Under the pieces are notes generated by a model that saw only the letters and a program-made list of their open reading frames with translations, did not search any database and had not been told where the DNA came from. DNA of 64,000 nucleotides from Terebella lapidaria (Eukaryota > Annelida > Polychaeta > Terebellida > Terebellidae), in contig OX424561.1 of NCBI GenBank assembly GCA_949152475.1, positions 42,808,802 to 42,872,801 on the forward strand, given 5' to 3'. Made by a program: the position numbers and the translations under genes. Positions 23,291-34,627 of this stretch are shown one piece after another (the first letter of the stretch is position 1; the number at the start of each line of letters is the position of its first letter).

Positions 23291-23572
23291 TATTCGGTTT
23301 TATCATGCAGCAGGGTTTCGGGCAGATGTGTACCGAATTGGTCACCATCTCGGGACATGGGCCTAGTCGGGTGGGTATGTTATACCGCAACCTAGGCTCC
23401 CAGCTGGGCAAAATGTATTTCACCAACCCAGCGTTTTATGGCGTTTTAAGGAGTTATGATGGCGCTTTATTCCCAGTATTCCCAGTTTAGGACAAATTTC
23501 ATCATATTATGGGACAAATTTAATCATATGCAACCCCGATATCCACTGGTCAACCTGAATTAAGTATAGGCC

Positions 23573-23834
23573 TACTTTGATTTTTCGAACTTGTTTAAAA
23601 ACCGGTTTTTGACGACATCTTTGCGATGCTAAATGGTATCGTTCTATGACTTGGCATACTTCACCTCGGAGACAAACGGCAATTTTCTACCAAATTTCAG
23701 ACTCCTATCGCAATAATTGAAGAATTCGGCCGTTTGACTCCCAGGTGAAATATGCCAAGTTATAGAACGATAGCATTTAGCATCGCAAAAATATCAGCGA
23801 AAAACTGTGTACACGAGTTAGAAAAATCAGAGTA
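23573..23834 (+). mobile_element. Asymmetric foldback MITE, intact copy (262 bp)
   Basis: Two inverted arms of about 94 bp (23573-23666 and 23740-23834) around a 73-bp centre. The outer phrase is TACTCTGATTTTTCTAACT. The arms are not identical: the left contains ACCGGTTTTTGACGACATC and the right, read inward, CACAGTTTTTCGCTGATATT. This difference allows copies to be oriented. It is flanked by TATAGGCCTA on both sides. Confidence 0.8.
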
Positions 23835-24221
23835 TAGGCCTATTAATAGAAAGTAAATGACTGCAATTATCAAATATAGGCCTATAGCCGACTACCTTCA
23901 TTTTGTTCACCTGTATGTACTGTATGAAGAAAATCTGGAAGTGAAAATTGTCACCAATTTAGGCTATTTATGTGCTCTGAAATTCTAAATAGCGCTTCAG
24001 AAATTATACGCAATTTGTTTTGAAGTTGAGCAAGATATAAACTATTGCTATATAAACTTCGGACTAGGCCTACATGTATTTTAAATATTTCTCCAAAGTT
24101 GGCAGGAAGCGTGCTTGTCGCCGGAATGACGACAAATCACGCTCAATCGCTCTACATATAAACACCCGACTGCATATTGAACGATGTTCACTTTAGTGTT
24201 AATAATAGGCCTACCATCCTA
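23835..24221. other. Unique spacer between two MITE copies
   Basis: 387 bp between the foldback MITE copies. It is AT-rich and has three TAGGCCTA-type palindromes (about 23878, 24066, 24207). No gene or repeat was recognised. Confidence 0.5.
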
Positions 24222-24318
24222 TACTCTGATTTTTCTAACTCGTTTACACAGTTTTTCGCTGATATTTTTGCGATGCTAAATGCTATCGTTCTATAACTTG
24301 ACATACTTCTTTTGTTCT

Positions 24319-24349
24319 TTAACAAACTAGTATAATCATAGTTTGTTAA
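24319..24349. other. Hairpin at the truncated LINE end
   Basis: TTAACAAACTA (24319-24329) and TAGTTTGTTAA (24339-24349) pair perfectly over 11 bp with a 9-base loop. It stands exactly at the junction between the MITE arm and the broken end of the LINE. It may mark an internal fold at the breakpoint; the function is unknown. Confidence 0.6.
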
Positions 24350-25293
24350 CACGGAACCATTCAACTAAGGTATCAAGGTCATAATTAATCTTTTTGTATA
24401 AATCATCAATTTTGTTAGAACTTAAATAGACTGTTGTATCATCTGCAAATAATATGGCTTTAGAATGAACAAGACAGTTTGGGAGATCATTGGTGTATAT
24501 AATAAACAATAGGGGTCCCAGTACTGAACCCTGTGGTACCCCACAAGGGATATTTTGTGTTTCTGATTTATGCGATTTAAATTCAACAAATTGTTTACGA
24601 TTCAATAAGTAGCTTTTGAACCACTCCAAGGCCTTCCCTCGTATGCCATACCAGTTAAGTTTATTTAATAAGATTGTGTGATCAATGGTATCAAAGGCCT
24701 TGGAGAGGTCCAGAAACACACCTATGGTATTCATTCTACTTTCAATTGACTGGACAGTATAATCCACGAATTCGTTAACAGCATGAGATGTGGAATGTTT
24801 AGGACGAAACCCATATTGGCTATGGTAGAACACATTTTCGGAGCAAAGGAAGGTATAGAGCCTTTTATGAACAATTTTTATATTAGATTAGTATTTTAGA
24901 TGCGGTTGGTAAGAGAGAAATAGGACGGTAGTTATTTAGTATATCTTTTTCTTTCGACTTATAGATAGGAATAACTTTTGCAAGTTTCAAAGAATCCGGA
25001 ACAATACCTGTACTAAGAGATTTATTAATCAATATGGTTAGGGGTGTGGCTATCTCTACCTTAATGAATTTGAGTAATATCGGAGAAATATTGTCATGCC
25101 CTGAGCTATTTTTACTCTTTAACTTGGATATTAGGTTACTAACTTCAAAAATATCAGTTGGAGCCATAAACATATTGGCAGTAGATTGTGGCTGCATATA
25201 GTGGTTGTATGTGATTTCAGATTTTATTAGCATAATCGGCTCCGATATTGGTGAAAAAAGTACAAAATTCTTCGGCAATAATTTTAGGGTCAT
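24336..25293 (-). pseudogene. LINE reverse transcriptase remnant
   Basis: This was the enzyme that copied LINE RNA at the nicked target. The upstream part (25293-24883) has ISKLKSKNSSGHDNISP, LAKVIPIYKS and NNYRPISLLPTASKIL, the fingers motifs. After a frame change near 24880 the rest (24833-24336) has QYGFRPKHSTSHA, VFLDLSKAFDTIDH (catalytic D), CGVPQGSVLGPLLF and AILFADDTTVY (the catalytic DD pair). It ends at WFRVNKL, so the thumb and any C-terminal domain are gone. The LINE is dead, but the catalytic motifs remain readable, which suggests moderate age. Confidence 0.92.
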
Positions 25294-26159
25294 TTACTGG
25301 ATTGTTGTTTATGTTAAATATATCAGGTATTGTGGATTTACTCGATTTGCCTATCAATGATATATATATGTTATCGATTAATGTCGCCGACGAATGTGTA
25401 ATCCTGGTGGGTTTAGTAGCAGTAGGTATATAGTTATTAGTCACAAATGTTTCCAATAGTTTTTGCGCACTATTATGTCTGTTTATTTTCATATAGTCAA
25501 AATTCTGGTCAGTACCTATAATTATGTCACACTTGTAATTACGGAGATTGTGTATTATTTTTTCATAAAGTTCAATAGAATGCGGTTCACTTGTGTTAGG
25601 TACACGGTAAATCTCTCCTATAATAATACGGAATTGATTCAAACGAGCTTCAATAAAAATAGATTCAAAGACACCTGATTTGTTAACCATGATATCGTTT
25701 ATTGTAGTGATATTGTATTTCTCATTAGCATAAATAGCAACACCACCTCTCTTGGAATTGTCTCTGTTTTTAAAAGTTAAATTGTAGCCTTGAATGTTGT
25801 ATCTGTTACTATTTGAATTATTTAGAAAAGTTTCACACAACAAGATGAAAATCTAGTTCGATAGATTTGTCACTCAGTTCATGTATTAACAGATTTAGAT
25901 CATCAAATTTTGCAGGTAAACTTTGTATATTTAGATGCAGTACATTGTATTTATGTTTTTGCTTTGTAGTTTCGTCGTATTGTTCTTCTATAGATATGTT
26001 GCCAACGTCGCAATATCTGGACGCGATGTGAAGTTCAAGTGTTTCACTTAAGTTATTAGAGAGTAGTTGATCAGTAAGGTTATTGTCAGTTAGTTGATCT
26101 ATATTAACATTTATATCTTTATCACTGTCCGGTGGTACGGGTACGTTATTATGCGCCAT
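25217..26159 (-). pseudogene. LINE endonuclease (EEP family) remnant
   Basis: This is an apurinic-type endonuclease, the nicking enzyme of non-LTR retrotransposons. The first part (26159-25833) has about 70 low-complexity acidic residues, then YNVLHLNIQSLPAKFDDL, the usual opening of the domain with the metal-binding N. A frame change near 25840 leads to LLCETFLN (catalytic E), GGVAIYANEKY, then IIIGTDQNF, where the family usually has GDFN, and TLIDNIYIS. The final SDH motif is missing; the frame passes directly to a linker (ANKI at its end), consistent with an internal deletion. Not functional. Confidence 0.85.
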
Positions 26160-26589
26160 TTAGATAGTTGTTGTGCAAGTCAGAACAAAGGATACTCGAC
26201 CAAACACCGCCAGCACGACAGAGGAGAACAACCCGCGATCCCACGCCAGGACCGACTGCAGAGGCGCAAACCCGAGGCGATCGACGTCCCGACATCCACT
26301 GAGGCACCCGCACACTCACCATCTCTAAATGAAAGTAGAACTTAAATAACATTAATTACAGAAAGAAACAGGAAAATATTCACTCCCGAAATAACTATCT
26401 TACATATAATCAAAGAATTAGGTCAAGGATACAACATGTGAGAAACAGAGAGGTCATATATAACGAAATCAACACCGTTTACATTTAGAGTAACACTATA
26501 CTTCATATAGGGCCTATGTTATGAACATGAACAAGCATCGCAAAGATATCGTCAAAAACCGGTGTAAACAAGTTAGAAAAATCAGAGTA

Positions 26590-27614
26590 GGCCTGCATGC
26601 AGATTTAAATATACGTCACTCATGCAGATCTACTCGCAAATCATACTACGTTCACACAAAGGCGCCCACAGGCTTTGAAAAAGAGGACGCACACATGCAG
26701 GATCTAGATGCTCTCTGGTTGAATCTAGGCGTTTTGCGGGTACCTAACACAGTCTTAGATCCGATTTTGTTTTTGTTTGTGTGTCCAATTTTGTGTGTGA
26801 TGAAATTAAATTTTCAATGAACAACCGATGTAACATCAGCCTATTCAAGGTAATACATGTGGAGTAATACTACCGGTATATAGGCCTAGTATTTTGCATC
26901 ATTGCGGTTGTGCATCAACATGATCAAAGTTTCTATCGAGCCTGAACTTTGAGGATGTGGAGAAGACCATTGGAAAATATAATGTACAATCGTCCGATAA
27001 GACAATCAATACGACAACCAGTACGATGGCTTTGGAGAGGTGGGGGGGGGGGGGGGTCGTCTGAACTTTTTGTATACGCACGTGCGTATACTGCGTACCC
27101 CTGTGGGCGCCACTGCGTTCACAAATTCTTGGCGGTATAACATGTGTCCCGAAACGACTTGGCCCATGTACCGAAATAGAGATGACCAATTCGGTACAGG
27201 CCTGACCGAAACCACGAGCCCGAAGTGACTGGTCGTTTCGGGACCTGTACCGAATCGGTTATGTCCCGAAATGACGGGACACCGGATGGAACAGCCGTAA
27301 TACGGTGGGTCATAATACGCTAAAGGGGACCAAAAGTGTGACATGCTAACCCCAAAATAAAATGAATGTATTGGTGTTGGAATTGTTTTAATATGTCGGT
27401 TTTATGGAATGATTTTCCGAAAATGACATCGAAAAGATAATGAATATGATACAGGACGTAGAATTTAACTTTGAAATATAGATACCAAAAGTAACGGGCG
27501 TGATTTGGAAATCAATATTTCCCCCCTATATATTCAATTGTACTAATTACAGGAGCGTCGAAGATAAAGTTAGCACGAAGTAATCCAGTGATTTTCATAC
27601 ACCTGGAGTGTAAT
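26590..27614. other. Unique stretch with poly-G run and short inverted phrases
   Basis: No protein is recognised. A run of about 15 G lies at 27042-27056. The phrase CACAAAGGCGCCCACAGGC (about 26655) recurs inverted as CCTGTGGGCGCCACTGCG (about 27099), and GACTGGTCGTTTCGGGACC (about 27228) is the inverse of a phrase near 22556. Several ACCGAA/TTCGGTAC motifs cluster at 27160-27290. Confidence 0.45.
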
Positions 27615-28585
27615 CTACGGAAGAGGATTAGGGCCACCAAACTAAAAGGTTTTTTTTTCTATTTGTCGACTTACGTAACTCGATATATCGACTTACGTAA
27701 CTCGATAAATCGACTTACGTAACTCGATAAATCGACTTACATATCTCGATAAATCGACTTACGTATCTCGATAAATCGACTTATTGCTCAGACATTTAAA
27801 GTACAAGTAAAATGAATATACATCGACCGTAAAATAGGCAAGCCATATACCATATCTTTGGTTACCTTGGAAACGATAGGATAAAGAATATATACTGATT
27901 ACTCATATTGAAAATTGTATGGAGTTTAACAGTCATTACACTAATCACTGAAATAAAACCAAACTATCCAATTGAAGAAGCCGTTCCAGGTAACGTTACG
28001 TACATACATCATTCCATGTTTAATAGCTAAATAATTTGGAAAAAAAACAATTATACCAATTTCATTCATGAACATGTTGCATTGTTTGAAGAGATATGAT
28101 ATAATAACTTCAATATAGTTTATATTTCGGTAGTTTGTTCTGTATTATTCGATATTTAACGTCATAATGGTCGATCATATAAGCCTGCTCAATATAGTGT
28201 TCAATATAAATTATGTGACTCTAAGCATACTTCCAGTTTACTTAAACTTTAAATGCTTAAGAAATAAGTCGATTTATCGAGATAATTAATTCGATTTATC
28301 GAGATAACTAACTCGATTTATCGAGATAATAAGTCAATTTATCGAGATAATTAACTTGATTTATCGAGATAATATCTCGATTTATCGAGATAATAAGTCG
28401 ATTTATCGAGATATTAAGTCGATTTATCGAGATAAATAAGTCGATTTATCGAGATAATAAGTCGATTTATCGAGATAATATCTCGATTTATCGAGATAAT
28501 ATCTCGATTTATCGAGATAGTAAGTCGATTTATCGAGATACGTGAGTCGACAAATCGGAAAAAAAATTAGTTGCTTGGCCCTAAT
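27615..28585. mobile_element. Foldback element 1 with palindrome arrays
   Basis: The left end is CTACGGAAGAGGATTAGGGC, then a T-run and GTCGAC, then an array (27665-27785) of ATCTCGATAAATCGACTTA-type units of about 21 bp. The centre (27786-28257) is unique and AT-rich. The right array (28262-28550) carries the same units inverted, ending GTCGACAAAT, an A-run and TTGGCCCTAAT. The next element starts immediately. The whole thing is one very large imperfect palindrome. No coding. Confidence 0.8.
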
Positions 28586-29543
28586 CTACGGAAGCGTATT
28601 AGGGCCACATGAGTTTTTTTATCAATTCAATTTGTCGACTTATCTCGATAAATCGAGATAATATCTCGATAAATCGACTTATTATCTCGATAAATCGAGA
28701 TATTATATCGATAAATCGAGTCATTTATCTCGATAAATCGAGTTATTTTTCACGATAAATCGAGTTAATTATCTCGATAAATCGACTTAATTATCTCGAT
28801 AAATCGACTTAATATCTCGATAAATCGAGATATTATCTCGATAAATCGAGTTGTTTCTCGGTAAATGGAGTTAATTAATGGAGTTAATTATCTCGATAAA
28901 TTGACTTAATATCTCGATAAATCGACTTACTATCTCGATAAATCGAGTTATTATCTCGATAAATCATGTTAGTCATCTCGATAAATCGAGTTAGTTATCT
29001 CGATAAATCGATATATTATCTCGATAAATCGAGATATTATCTCGATAAATCGACTTATTATCTCGATAAATCGAGTTATTATCTCGATGAGTCGACTTAT
29101 GTCCTGGGCATTTAAAGTTCAAGTAAAATGGAAATATGTTTCGAGTCACATTATTCATATTGAACACAGGCTATTCATGTTGACAGTTAATCATATACTC
29201 CATATAGTTTTCAATATGAGTGATCAGTATATTTTCTTTGTCCTATTGTTGCCAAGGAAACCAACGAAATGGTATTGCTCGCCTATATTATGGTCGATGC
29301 ATATTCATTTTACTTGTACTTTAAATGTCTGAGTCTTATAAGTCGATTTATCGAGATACTATCTCGATTTATCGAGATAATTAACTCGATTTATCGAGAT
29401 AATATCTCGATTTATCAATATAATATCTCGATTTATCCAGATATTAAGTCGATTTATCGAGATAACTAACTCGATTCATCGAGATAATAAGTCGACAAAT
29501 TGAATTTTAAAAAAACTCATGTGGCCCTAATACGCTTCCGTAG
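28586..29543. mobile_element. Foldback element 2 with palindrome arrays, both ends present
   Basis: The left end CTACGGAAGCGTATTAGGGC (28586) and right end CGCTTCCGTAG (to 29543) are inverted copies of at least 26 bp, followed inward by T-run/A-run, CAATTTGTCGAC, and arrays of CTCGATAAATCGAG-type units (28640-29100 and 29336-29495). The 235-bp centre shares GCATTTAAAGTTCAAGTAAAATG with element 1. The array unit is itself palindromic, so the DNA can fold locally and as a whole. Confidence 0.85.
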
Positions 29544-29989
29544 TATTATTCAATATTTAACGTTTTGATGGTCGATCATATAAGCCTATTCAACATATGA
29601 ATAATGTGACTCTAAACATATTTCCATTTTACTTGAACTTTAAATGCCTAAGACATAAGTCGATTTATCGAGATAATAACTCGATTTATCGAGATAATAT
29701 CTCGATAAATCGAGATAATTAGGTCGATTTATCGAGATAATATCTCGATTTATCGGGATAATAAGTCGATTTATCGAGATAAATAACTCGATTTATCGAG
29801 ATAATAAGTCGATTTATCGAGATAATATCTCGATAAATCGAGATAATTAACTCGATTTATCGAGATAATTACCTCGATTTATCAAGATAATATCCCGATT
29901 TATCGAGATAATATCTCGATTTATCGAGATAATAAGTCGACAAATTGAATTGAAAAAAAAAAGTCATGTGGCCCTAATACGCTTCCGTA
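29544..29989. mobile_element. Foldback element 3, right half only
   Basis: It begins TATTATTCAATATTTAACG, matching the right part of element 1's centre (about 28143), followed by the array (29660-29945) and the end CATGTGGCCCTAATACGC...CCGTA. The left array and left end are absent, so this is a half element joined to the right end of element 2. Confidence 0.75.
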
Positions 29990-30239
29990 ATTTTCATGTT
30001 AATTTTGGGGAATTAATGACGGTTGCCACTAGTGGGGCAGGAAATGCTCACTCTTTCTGGAACACCTGATTTCACCTCATAATGGCCATTTTTGGGGGTT
30101 CATGAGTTTCCCTGTCATTTTTGTTTTCTCTCACTTCGAATGCCTGATATGACTTTCTGTCCCCGGACTATGAGATTGGATAACGGACCCTGTTTTAACG
30201 GACCCTGTTTACTTAATACTGGGTATTGATTCAACGTCT
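29990..30239 (+). mobile_element. 3'-end copy of a Penelope-like element (250 bp)
   Basis: This matches, in the opposite strand, the 3' untranslated part of the insertion at 38831-39430, from TTTTCATGTTAATTTTGGGG to the shared 3' end ATTGATTCaACGTCT. It is therefore a severely 5'-truncated copy of the same retroelement, which defines that family's 3' terminus. There is no poly-A tail. It abuts foldback element 3 on its left. Confidence 0.8.
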
Positions 30240-31958
30240 ATTGTTGTGGAGCGCCCCTCGATTAGCGACAGCTTTTGGGAAATCAAATGTAAATAAATAT
30301 GTTTCAACTAAACTATGAATATAGTTTGATACTATAAATGTGTTTTGAAATATAAATGTCTTTTGATATAGTTTTCAAATAGGCATTAAGGTAGTGCTTG
30401 AAATCTGAAAATTTGTGTTATGGTTAATCGACTAACGTAACAGTATGTAGTAGTCGTCGATTATTTCAAACCGGCTTAACCAGAACCACGACTTGATTTT
30501 ACTACCGCAATATGAAGTAGGTGACAATTCGCCTCATGTTTGTCTATGTGTGAAGCCTTTTTAATACTTAAAGCCTGTATTCCGAAAGCTCACTTACACT
30601 CACACTCATTGAGTCTCACCTCGAACTTATTGAGTCTCACCTCATCCTCATTGAGTCTCACCTCATACTTAATTGAGTGCACCCGTTTTAGTAAAGCTCG
30701 AAGAAAAGGTACACCTGCCTTGAGCCTTCCTCACTTTGGTTGTTTGTGTACAATCCTGGCTGATAGGTGATCAAAACAAACTTGCAAATGTACATAGCTT
30801 ATATAGGATGGTTGTAGTAATTGGAGAAGAGATACGGTCACCGACGAGCAGTTCCGGATACGGTATAAGGTAACAAAGGGCACCTTTCAGGGGCTGTTGG
30901 AACTTTTATCTACAGCTAATCAGCCACAAAATTAGCGTGGAAATCCAATTCCAGCAGACACAATTGTTGCTAACGCTTTGTTTCCATGCTACATGTACCT
31001 TTCAATTTTGAAATATCTGTGATTTAATTGATACAATGATGTGTTTCACCTTACAAATAAGGCTGGACAGATGAGAATATATTATGTTGCAATTAACTTC
31101 CGAGTGGAACATCCGTTTATTATGACAACATTCATTAATTGAATCGGATGTTGAAGTTACTTGTAGATAATCTGTATTTTGGTGGGCCATTTGGGAAATT
31201 GATACCTTCCATATAATTATATAGAGTGTCTGGTTGGCTTCTTCGTGTAACAAAACATAGGAATAGAAATCTTATTTGTCAACCGGTTTTGACGCATTTT
31301 ATCACCAGTCCGACGTGGTCGCCATTTTCTCCTGTCCCTTCCGTTCAGGTCAAAGTTTAACCTGTCACATAACAGAATATCAATGATACAAGTATCAGCA
31401 CCAAAACTAATCGATCACACAACGTGACGATGTCAAAATATGTCAAAACATCACGCCCATTTTGATGTCCAAAATGTATGATAAATGACAGACTTTGAGT
31501 GCATGTCCATACGTCACGACCGATATAACACATGGACAGACCACATCACAGACGTTCCTTGGGACATTATATCGCCAGTTTGCAATTCAAGTTTTCGACG
31601 TTGAACCCGTGTTCTTTGAGATGTTCTGTTTAAGGCAGATCATGTATACCTATAACGGGTATATACAATACTATTTCATGGATAGTGATCGGACGTGATG
31701 AACTCATGTCCATGCATGACGGTGCACGTCTACATGTATACATCACGCCCGTTTCAGCCATTATATACGGGCGTCACGTTGGACAAGTCAAACATCATGA
31801 CTGTTATTCGGTGGTTAGGTCAAGGCATCACGACCGATATAACACACGTGGACAGACCACATGTTCAGAGTGTTCTATCGAATCTTATATTATCGACATT
31901 CCTTGCAAAATTATTCACGTTAACCCATTTTTCTGCGATTTCAATGTACAAGACTTAT
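30240..31958. other. Unique stretch
   Basis: No gene recognised. A 21-bp tandem (ATTGAGTCTCACCTC, three copies) lies at 30608-30670. From 31500 to 31860 the phrase TCACGACCGATATAACACA recurs (31514 and 31828), each followed by GGACAGACCACAT, a diverged direct duplication of about 313-bp spacing. Recurrent short phrases ATCACGCCCGTTT and GGGCGTGAT begin here and continue into the next feature. Confidence 0.5.
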
Positions 31959-32646
31959 CGAATCTTGATCTTGGGTATTACAGCCACAATTTTTTTATCA
32001 AAATAGATCGGGCGTGATGGAAGGTATGTGCGTGATAAAAGCAAATCGCTGTGGACGGAAACATTACAAAATTGACACGGAAAAATATTTTGGCTGATTC
32101 ACCAAAACTGAGGACGTCACGGCAATATTGATCAAGTGAACATGGTCATATACAACAAAAATACATCGCTAACAATTTTCGAAAATCGCACCTGAATGTC
32201 AGAAAAAACGGGCGTGATTCATTGACGGAATTGTCGATAGTTACAAATAAAACATAAAATGTGTTATTTATGTTGTGTTTATGTATTTTCAAATGTCTTC
32301 GAATCTTGATCTTGGGTATTACAGCCACAATTTTTTATCAAAATAGATCGGGCGTGATGGAAGGTATGTGCGTGATAAAAGCAAATCGCTGTGGACGGAA
32401 ACATTACAAAATTGACACGGAAAAATATTTTGGCCGATTCACCAAAACTGAGGACGTCACGGCAATATTGATCAAGTGAACATGGTCATATACAACAAAA
32501 ATACATCAGGACCGCTAACAATTTTCGAAAATCGCACCTGAATGTCAGAAAAAACGGGCGTGATTCATTGACGGAATTGTCGATAGTTAGAAATAAAACA
32601 TAAAATGTGTTATTTATGTTGTGTTTATGTATTTTCAAATGTCTTA
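31959..32646 (+). repeat. 341-bp tandem duplication
   Basis: CGAATCTTGATCTTGGGTAT occurs at 31959 and again at 32300. The two units match almost base for base; the visible differences are one T in a T-run, TTGGCTG/TTGGCCG, six added bases near 32505 and TTAC/TTAG near 32588. This is a recent local duplication. The unit carries GGGCGTGAT twice. No protein is supported. Confidence 0.95.
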
Positions 32647-33099
32647 ACACAGAACAGGATCTAAAAACCAGTTTTGTAGTTGTGTGACATGATATGATCA
32701 TGCCTTTTGGGGGTCACCAATACCTGTTGAAGTTCCCATACCTGATTGACGGACAACGTGACGACCGATATAGTTGTAATTTTTATTAAATATCCGGATA
32801 TCCTAGTTGCTGAATGGCAAATAAGGATGATTAAATACATTCTCCATAAAACATTAGTTATATTCCCTTTTTTAAATTAAGGACATATATTAATCATAAT
32901 GGTTTGTGGAGGTTTCAAATGCACGTGTATACCGTATGTCACAAATAATGTCCCCGAAATCCGACACATCAGTAATTACTAGCACTACAACCAGGTAACA
33001 ATCCGTCCGGACGAGTCCGGCCGTCATATATCACATCATAACACATCACCATCACCATCATCATCACCAACATCAACAACATCATATACAACATGCTTA
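32647..33099. other. Unique spacer with (CAT/CAC/CAA) trinucleotide tract
   Basis: No gene recognised. A trinucleotide tract of CAT, CAC and CAA units lies at about 33038-33088. The LTR sequence begins at 33100. Confidence 0.6.
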
Positions 33100-33810
33100 T
33101 GTTAAGTTTTACCGTCGTCCGCTATCCGGGATCCTCGAGGATAGTCCTCTCACCACAGGTCATTGCGGACGCGCACCCGCTATTCTCAGATCCTCGCGGA
33201 TAGTCCGCTCACCGAGGGTCACTGCATGCGCAGTATTTACTCTATCATTAGAACGGTAACCAGGTAGCAGCCCGCCCAGCGAGCCCAGACATGAGGACAC
33301 CACTCAGATACAGGATAATCACCGTGGTGTTAACTGTAAGGCCGGCTCGCCGCGGTCCGCCTCGGGTGATGGAACCCTGGACAGCCCGACAGTCCGCCAG
33401 AGCCTGTGTCACACCATCCCGAGTGGGAGACCGGTGATCAAGAGGGCGTGCGCCCCCGAGTCATCAAGGTCTTCCCCACCCGGGCCCCCTATTGAAATTG
33501 TCCCCAGGGGCCCGTGAGGGCCTTAGCCACGGAGCGAGGACGTAGAGCTCATGGCCGAGCTCTCCGTCGTCTCTCTCGCCTTGCTCCGAGACAACTTCAC
33601 AGACCAAAACGCCTCCAGAGTATTTATACCCCAGAGCACGAGAAACAAAGGAGAAGACGTAAGACCATTGTTATAGCTTACTGGGCGAGAGAGTTGGAGA
33701 GCGTTGCTAGGCAGCGCATGCTTCGAACAGCAGCGTCCAAGACAAAGGCCGTAAAACTAGAGTGTTTAACAAAGAACCACCTGACGTGATCTTTGGGCAA
33801 AATCGCCACA
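33100..33810 (-). repeat. Gypsy-family LTR, full length, beside element A
   Basis: On the minus strand it runs from TGTGGCGATTTTGCCC (33810) to ACTTAACA (33100), with the same order of blocks as the LTRs of element B (49731-50391, 61833-62547). It directly adjoins a second LTR of the same orientation (33811-34363). Either it is a separate solo LTR or a leftover of a second copy. No matching 4-bp duplication was seen at its edges. Confidence 0.88.
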
Positions 33811-34363
33811 CATAGTACATAGTTATGGTAATGTAGCCGTGTGCGGAGCCTGAGATGCCATGGGAGTGGCACCACAGAACTCGCACACGTGGACATGTTG
33901 ATGGCCAGCCTCGCCGACGGCACAGCCGCAGGGATAGAACCCTGGACAGCCCGACGGTCTGCCAGAGCCTGTGTCGCACCATCCCAGGTGGGCGACCGGT
34001 GATCCAGAGGGCGTACACCCCCGAGTCATCAAGATCTTCCCCAACTGGGCACCCTATGGAAGTCGTCCCTGAGGCCTGACTGGCCTTTACCCGAACAGAG
34101 ACAAGGAGTTCATGGCGTGAGCTCACCTGTCGTTCTCAGTCTCTGGACAACTCCGGCCACACAAAATGTGGCCACAATATTTATGCTAGAGGCGAGAGCA
34201 CGAGAGATGATGTAAACAGCCATTGTTCAGTACAGTGGATAAGAGGATTAGAGAGCGTTGCTAAGCAGTGCGCGTGCTTCGAACAGAAGCGTCCACAACA
34301 AGCCGAGAAACAAGCGTGTTTAAAAAGAATCACCTGCCGCAATCTTTGGGCAAAATCGCCACA
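33811..34363 (-). repeat. 3' LTR of element A
   Basis: On the minus strand it starts TGTGGCGATTTTGCCC at 34363, directly after the purine tract AAGGAGGGGGTAA that also precedes B's 3' LTR. Its last third differs from the LTR at 33100-33810, so the two adjoining LTRs are not simple duplicates of one another. Confidence 0.8.
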
Positions 34364-34627
34364 TTACCCCCTCCTTACAATGTTGGTCCCCAACATGCTC
34401 CGCCTGCGCCCAAAACTGCAAAACACGACGAGGGCATTGCATGGCGGAACCAGAAGAAAGCAGTGTTACCCGGAAGTCACGGCGCAAAAGACTAAGACCT
34501 TAAGGGTCCGTTTTGGAAGAATGGGGAATGACCCATGGACTTAGGACTATTCTGGACGCACTCCAAAATTTTGAATAAACCCTTATAAACAAGCTAAAAT
34601 TTTGAACGAGGTGTTCCAGAAAGGATG

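Larger units (their letters stand above)
24310..26345 (-). mobile_element. CR1/jockey-type LINE, degraded and 3'-truncated
   Basis: On the minus strand it reads a short leader with a GC-rich block (26190-26330), an endonuclease (26159-25224), then reverse transcriptase (25293-24336). The reading frame shifts at least three times, a stretch between endonuclease and reverse transcriptase is missing, and the protein stops after the YADD-type motif and thumb start, so the 3' end is absent. It lies between the arms of a foldback MITE. Clade placement (CR1/jockey/L2 group) is from motif style only. Confidence 0.85.
24222..26589 (-). mobile_element. Second asymmetric foldback MITE copy, split by a LINE
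   Basis: The left arm (24222-24309) is almost identical to the right arm of the copy at 23573-23834 read inward. The right arm (about 26529-26589) carries the other arm type (ACCGGTTTTTGACGATATC read inward). So this copy lies in the opposite orientation, and the LINE at 24310-26345 plus about 180 bp lies between its arms. The central 73 bp of the MITE are not recognisable. Confidence 0.7.

Noticed and set aside
22906-23490. Overlapping frames around the hairpin cluster on both strands
   Set aside because: Open on both strands, with a poly-Pro run from the C homopolymer; no known domain and no conservation evidence.
27660-29945. Regular palindromic repeats that look CRISPR-like at first sight
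   Set aside because: There are no unique spacers of constant length, the unit is continuous and palindromic, the arrays are inverted about a centre and bounded by TIRs, and the DNA is animal. This is a foldback transposon feature.
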